Positions 61,135 through 64,000 of a stretch of 64,000 nt of DNA are shown here, piece by piece. Within the stretch, counting starts at the first letter, position 1; each line of letters starts with the position of its first letter. The stretch is from JANOZM01 sp031429355 (GTDB lineage: Bacteria > Pseudomonadota > Gammaproteobacteria > Burkholderiales > Burkholderiaceae_E). The stretch spans positions 25,937 through 89,936 of the forward strand of contig JANOZM010000020.1 in the NCBI GenBank assembly GCA_031429355.1, read 5' to 3'. The position numbers and the translations under genes were made by a program. Below the pieces are notes generated by a model. It ran no database searches and was not told where the DNA came from. It saw only the letters and a list, made by a program, of their open reading frames with translations.

Positions 61135-61434
61135 ATTACCAACCACCGTCGTTGCATGAAGCTTCATTCCTAGAGCCCCAACAACTTTAAGAATTGTTGA
61201 AAATTCTGGGTTGCCTTCCGGTGACAGAGCTTTATACAGGCTTTCCCGACCAAGGCCTGTTTCTTTAGCAATTTGTGTCATGCCTTTTGCCCTCGCAATA
61301 TCGCCAAGAACAGCCGCGATAAGCGAAGCATCACCCTCCTCAAAAGCTGCTTCTAAATAAGCGGTCATGTCTTGATCGTTATTCAAATGTTCAGCAGCAT
61401 CCCAGAGTTTGGTCTTGATGTTTATTCTACTCAT
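61129..61434 (-). CDS. HigA-like addiction-module antidote protein
   Basis: 101 residues. LNNDQDMTAYLEAAFEEGD and IARAKGMTQIAKETGLGRES followed by LYKALSPEGNPEFSTILKV are the typical blocks of the 'putative addiction module antidote' family, with the helix-turn-helix at about 50-75. It overlaps the toxin stop as ATGA. Stop codon inside the attC end. Confidence 0.92.
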   Translation of the reverse strand: MSRINIKTKLWDAAEHLNNDQDMTAYLEAAFEEGDASLIAAVLGDIARAKGMTQIAKETGLGRESLYKALSPEGNPEFSTILKVVGALGMKLHATTVVGNA

Positions 61435-61733
61435 TCGCTTTCCTTTAACTCTTTCAGCAACTTCTGAGCGGCTTTGATATCGTAGGGTTGAGAACCCTTA
61501 TCCCCACCGCCAAGTAAGATTACTATTTCGTTGCCCTCGGTGCCAAAATAAACGCGATAACCGGGACCAAAATCAATTTTCAGTTCGCTTACCCCTGCAC
61601 CAACGGATTTCACTACACCTGGATTTCCGAGCGAGAGCCGCCTAATTCGCACATCAATTCTTGCACGAGTGGCTCGATCTTTTATGCCGGCGAACCAATC
61701 GGTATATTGCTCGGTTTCTCGAATTTCGATCAT
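61431..61733 (-). CDS. HigB-like addiction-module killer protein
   Basis: 100 residues from the ATG at 61733 (a GTG two codons upstream is possible). IEIRETEQYTDWFAGIKDRA and FGPGYRVYFGTEGNEIVILL, followed by GGGDKGSQPYDIKAAQ, are diagnostic of this RelE-superfamily toxin group. Full length with all family blocks, so likely active. The 18-base palindrome just upstream is its probable operator. Confidence 0.93.
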   Translation of the reverse strand: MIEIRETEQYTDWFAGIKDRATRARIDVRIRRLSLGNPGVVKSVGAGVSELKIDFGPGYRVYFGTEGNEIVILLGGGDKGSQPYDIKAAQKLLKELKESE

Positions 61734-61741
61734 TTGCACAA

Positions 61742-61759
61742 TGTATCACATGGGATACA
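61742..61759. promoter_or_regulatory. Operator palindrome of the HigBA-type cassette
   Basis: TGTATC-ACATGG-GATACA, eight bases upstream of the toxin start. With no other gene between it and the attC at 61814, the cassette carries its own promoter and operator. Confidence 0.68.
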
Positions 61760-61813
61760 ACTAAGCAACAGGAGTTTAGCTGAGGTTATAGGGCTGCAAT
61801 GCTACAAAGTAAT

Positions 61814-61880
61814 GTTTAACGTCGCGCCTTACCGGTGCGCGCAGATTTTGCGCGCGGCCGTGTACAGGCGAATGTTAAGC
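61814..61880 (-). repeat. attC site, 67 bp, canonical ends
   Basis: GTTTAAC and GTTAAGC both fit the consensus. CGCGCCT pairs with AGGCG, and the centre is GCGCGC...GCGCGC. A short, classical attC, the most compact in the window. Confidence 0.85.
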
Positions 61881-61883
61881 ACC

Positions 61884-62315
61884 TCATTTTGGAAGCGCCT
61901 GTAGCCCCCAGCCGATACTGGCTGAACGCTGGGTAAATGTTTCGAGGCTAAGTACATCGCGAAGGTCGACGATTTCAAACTTGATTTTTTCCGTTTCAGA
62001 AAACTTCGCGACCACAGCTCGAAATGTGGTTTCGGAACCCTCAAGCGGGCCCTTTGCCAAGAATACGCGGACTATCCGGTCCTGGCTCTCACGACGCGTT
62101 AGAGTGACCCAAACTAGCTTGTCTTGTTCATCTCGAACAGTAATGAACTTCCATTGACGGCCCTGCGGCGACTTCTGATCTTGGATATCCTCTGACACCG
62201 CAACAAGATGCGGGAAGTAACGTTGGAAGTCGACGACAGGGAGTCCATGAACTTGGCCATAGGCACCGTGGTGGAGCAGAAGCGCTCCAACGATTGAAAG
62301 GATTAAGTCGCGCAT
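61884..62315 (-). CDS. Secreted cassette protein of unknown function
   Basis: 143 residues. A signal peptide (MRDLILSIVGALLLHHGAYG, cleavage near residue 20) precedes a small soluble domain with alternating strands (QWKFITVRDEQDKLVWVTLT, FEIVDLRDVLSLETF). No family is recognised. It is a single-gene cassette: the start is nine bases from one attC end and the stop four bases from the other. No transmembrane helix, so probably periplasmic or secreted. Confidence 0.75.
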   Translation of the reverse strand: MRDLILSIVGALLLHHGAYGQVHGLPVVDFQRYFPHLVAVSEDIQDQKSPQGRQWKFITVRDEQDKLVWVTLTRRESQDRIVRVFLAKGPLEGSETTFRAVVAKFSETEKIKFEIVDLRDVLSLETFTQRSASIGWGLQALPK

Positions 62316-62323
62316 TAGAAAGA

Positions 62324-62449
62324 GTCTAACGGTCTAGATAGGCGGCGCGTAACCATTGCTCGCCGAGTGCAAAACTTGCGAGGCTTGTCCGCGCATGTTT
62401 TGCAACTTTGACAGCTATATCCCGCGACCGCCTCATCTAAAAGTTAGGT
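62324..62449 (-). repeat. attC site, 126 bp, canonical ends
   Basis: GTCTAAC and GTTAGGT both fit. Arms TAGATAGGCGG and CCGCCTCATCTA pair fully except one extra C, the extrahelical base that sets recombination direction. The centre pairs GTGCAAAAC with GTTTTGCA. The upstream gene stops (TAA) inside the right end. The best attC in the window. Confidence 0.93.
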
Positions 62450-63187
62450 TGAATTTTTAGTTGCCGCTTCTGAGGTTGAAATTAAAAAGACCGAAAGCGC
62501 TCCGGCGAGGTTTACGGCCAATTCTGCGTGCCGTGCAGCTGGCTTAACCGCCACTTTCCCTCTGCCGTGCGAGTCACTTAATCGGTTTCTTAACGCACCC
62601 AAACCCTCTACCACAGTGGTACACCCACCTAATATCTGCTTAAAGACCAATTCAGTATGCTGAGAAGGGGCAAGATTCAAGCTCTCAGCAGTTAGTCGAT
62701 ATAGCTTGTTTAGATCAGGGGAATCTCCATACTCAATTTTAGATTCATCAAGAATATGCTTACATACTGCCTCAACTAGCGTTCTAGCCATCGTGATTGC
62801 GCCCTCCGGATCGTCATTTCTGCGATCAAGAGCTTTTGACCAAGCGGTTTGCACATACTTTGAATCAAACCGCTCAAAAACCTTCGATGCATTTTTATCG
62901 GCGGGAGCAGGCCCTCCAGCTTCAAGTACATCCAGCATCGGTTGAAACTGCCCCCAAATGAAGTTTCGTCGCTCGTGATAACTTGGAAACTCGTATTTAA
63001 TAAATTGCCAGAACTGGGCAAGATTTCTACAAGTCTTAAGGAATGCCGGAATTACTGAGTCAAGTTGGGGTTGTTCAATTACGACCTTTCGCAATTTGAT
63101 AAATTCGGCGTCGTTTTCCAATCCACCCGTTGCTTTGGAGACTAGGAGATTTTGTAACGACTCGACTTGGATATTTAGCTCACTCAA
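62444..63187 (-). CDS. Abortive-infection C-terminal-domain protein
   Basis: 247 residues. The N-terminal half is helical without a known match. Residues ~130-245 carry the Abi_C pattern: GAITMARTLVEAVCKHILDE, YRLTAESLNLAPSQHTELVF, the glycine-rich LGGCTTVVEGLGALRNRLSD with the following SHGRG, and the closing ARHAELAVNLAGALSVFLI. Abi_C proteins include AbiJ-type phage-exclusion factors, and the RN..SD.H portion resembles a HEPN-type RNase site. It follows the HNH gene by 44 bases with no attC between, so both travel as one cassette. Confidence 0.83.
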   Translation of the reverse strand: MSELNIQVESLQNLLVSKATGGLENDAEFIKLRKVVIEQPQLDSVIPAFLKTCRNLAQFWQFIKYEFPSYHERRNFIWGQFQPMLDVLEAGGPAPADKNASKVFERFDSKYVQTAWSKALDRRNDDPEGAITMARTLVEAVCKHILDESKIEYGDSPDLNKLYRLTAESLNLAPSQHTELVFKQILGGCTTVVEGLGALRNRLSDSHGRGKVAVKPAARHAELAVNLAGALSVFLISTSEAATKNST

Positions 63188-63231
63188 AATGCCAACGTAA
63201 CGTTTAGGTCGAAACTCAAACTTAACTCCTT

Positions 63232-63858
63232 TTATATTGAACTATGGCCACCAGCCCAATGTCGCCTGTAGAAAGAGAACAACCAAACTGATAGCGATTT
63301 ATCGTTTGGATCTCGTCCAAAGCCATACTCAAAAGTTTCACCACCAACTGATGAAAACGAAAGCTGACTTTTATCTTCTACGCTAAGTTCTATTGGCTTG
63401 GCATGCCATTGTATTTTCACTTTAGCCATTGGATTTAAAAGCTCTTTGAAGTGATGGAAGTACAAACCCCGAACAATCTTTTCAAGTACCGCAGTATGCG
63501 CTTCGCTATTCCAATTGAGGAAACTCTGCGGTCCCAAATTTATACCTGCAGGTGTGAAGCAATACCGTTCCACCAATTTCGATGTCATTTCGTTCCTAAG
63601 CCTTGAGTTTCTTTTAAGTGCGCGAAGGGTTGTTTCAGACAGCTTACGTGTGGATTCATCTGGAGTCCCAACATGTAAACTTAAGTAATTTCGGAAAATT
63701 TCATCTGTACCAGAAGAACCGTTATTGCATTTATCGCACGCTGGTACTGTAATCAAATCATTTGGCTGTGGGGAAGGGAAAATGCCTGACGGAGGCACAT
63801 GTTCCTTAGTCGAGGCATTAGCCGTTCCACAGAGTACGCAGAGCTGGTTCAAGTGCAA
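63232..63858 (-). CDS. HNH-type nuclease-like cassette protein
   Basis: About 208 residues from a TTG at 63858 (a second TTG at 63852 is as likely). The open frame continues upstream through the attC site, but a cassette gene should begin after the GTTAGGT end. Zinc pair CVLC, then TKEHVPPSGIFP (the HNH-like E-H element) and ACDKCNNGSSG (second zinc pair plus N) form a beta-beta-alpha metal finger near residues 7-60. The rest has no known match. Expected to cut or bind DNA; paired with the Abi_C protein. Confidence 0.76.
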   Translation of the reverse strand: MHLNQLCVLCGTANASTKEHVPPSGIFPSPQPNDLITVPACDKCNNGSSGTDEIFRNYLSLHVGTPDESTRKLSETTLRALKRNSRLRNEMTSKLVERYCFTPAGINLGPQSFLNWNSEAHTAVLEKIVRGLYFHHFKELLNPMAKVKIQWHAKPIELSVEDKSQLSFSSVGGETFEYGFGRDPNDKSLSVWLFSFYRRHWAGGHSSI

Positions 63859-63983
63859 CCTAACGCACGATTTAAGCAGCGCCAAGATAACTGGTCGCAT
63901 GGGTACTGAAGCGCGAAAATTTATTCGCGCGTAAGTGGCCACGAACCACTGCTGCTAGCGTCTGGTTCAAACACATGTTAGTT
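63858..63983 (-). repeat. attC site, 126 bp
   Basis: Left core ACCTAAC fits RYYYAAC; right end GTTAGTT is one base off. GATTTAAGCAG pairs with CTGGTTCAAAC at eight of eleven positions, and the centre holds GCGCGAA/TTCGCGC and AGTGG/CCACT. It ends 17 bases before the window edge, so another cassette follows. Confidence 0.72.
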
Positions 63984-64000
63984 TTTGCACTTTAGCTCGC

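Larger units (their letters stand above)
54756..64000 (-). mobile_element. Integron gene-cassette array (attC sites plus minus-strand cassettes)
   Basis: From about 55.2 kb (perhaps 54.8) to the right edge, every gene lies on the minus strand, is short, and is followed by an attC-like site. Eleven sites are listed separately. Shared hallmarks are RYYYAAC and GTTRRRY-type ends, complementary L arms with one unpaired base in the clearest site, and a central imperfect palindrome. Several stop codons lie within attC ends. Cassette orientation predicts the attI/integrase side to the right of the window; the array still continues there. No intI is visible, so it may be a chromosomal integron or an attC cluster without integrase. 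Confidence 0.87.

Noticed and set aside
63859..63942. N-terminal extension of the HNH gene to an upstream start
   Set aside because: It would translate through the attC site; cassette genes start after the GTTRRRY end.

Overview
The window reads as a chromosomal segment of a betaproteobacterium, most likely order Burkholderiales. The reasons are a moderate base composition, a complete Kelly-type Sox thiosulfate-oxidation cluster, a 3-hydroxybutyrate-oligomer hydrolase, the E. coli-type argG, a DUF2126/transglutaminase giant protein and several Tat-exported enzymes. I cannot name the species from sequence alone. No rRNA, tRNA or CRISPR array was seen.

Layout. 1-10.3 kb is ordinary chromosome: the C-terminal part of a TRAP transporter permease, a Cpx-like two-component system with a Spy-type lipoprotein and a glyoxalase-fold gene, then a LysR regulator divergent from a row holding a membrane protein, an NAD(P)-epimerase-like protein, an AraC regulator, a metallo-beta-lactamase lipoprotein and an Acg-type nitroreductase. 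10.3-23.7 kb is a worn defence and mobile-element island. It holds an IS110 relic, a three-gene system matching Detocs (sensor kinase, lone receiver, receiver fused to a nucleoside-phosphorylase-type effector), two IS91-family transposase relics in the same orientation, an hsdR fragment, a HigB/HigA-ImmA module, an Upf1-like helicase, a HEPN/MNT toxin-antitoxin pair and three copies of a 112-bp structured repeat.

23.7-36.6 kb holds a carotenoid-oxygenase-family enzyme, a VapBC pair and the sox cluster, all on the minus strand in transcription order soxC-soxD, soxY-soxZ, soxA-soxX-soxB-soxH-soxR(arsR). It is followed by a decayed rhodanese lipoprotein, a glyoxalase II and a second VapBC. 36.6-51.7 kb is metabolic: oligopeptidase A, a SIMPL protein, 3HB-oligomer hydrolase, TPR protein, threonine dehydratase, prolyl oligopeptidase, an ion transporter, argininosuccinate synthase and the DUF2126 protein. 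51.7-54.8 kb is transitional (HicAB, DUF4287/DUF5655, TauE, cupin).

From about 55 kb to the right end is an integron gene-cassette array. Small promiscuous genes, all on the minus strand, are separated by attC recombination sites. Five sites are 123-126 bp, others are 67-111 bp. They share RYYYAAC/GTTRRRY-type ends, paired L arms, an unpaired extra base and a central imperfect palindrome, and several gene stop codons lie inside the attC ends. No integrase is in the window; by cassette orientation it would lie to the right, or the array may lack one. The cargo includes two HigBA-type modules, a DUF433/DUF5615 module, an intact antitoxin beside a broken ParE toxin, a two-gene HNH + abortive-infection-C-terminus cassette, a DUF6886 protein, a methyltransferase, acetyltransferases and orphans. 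Detocs and the HNH/Abi cassette are the best candidates for biological interest.
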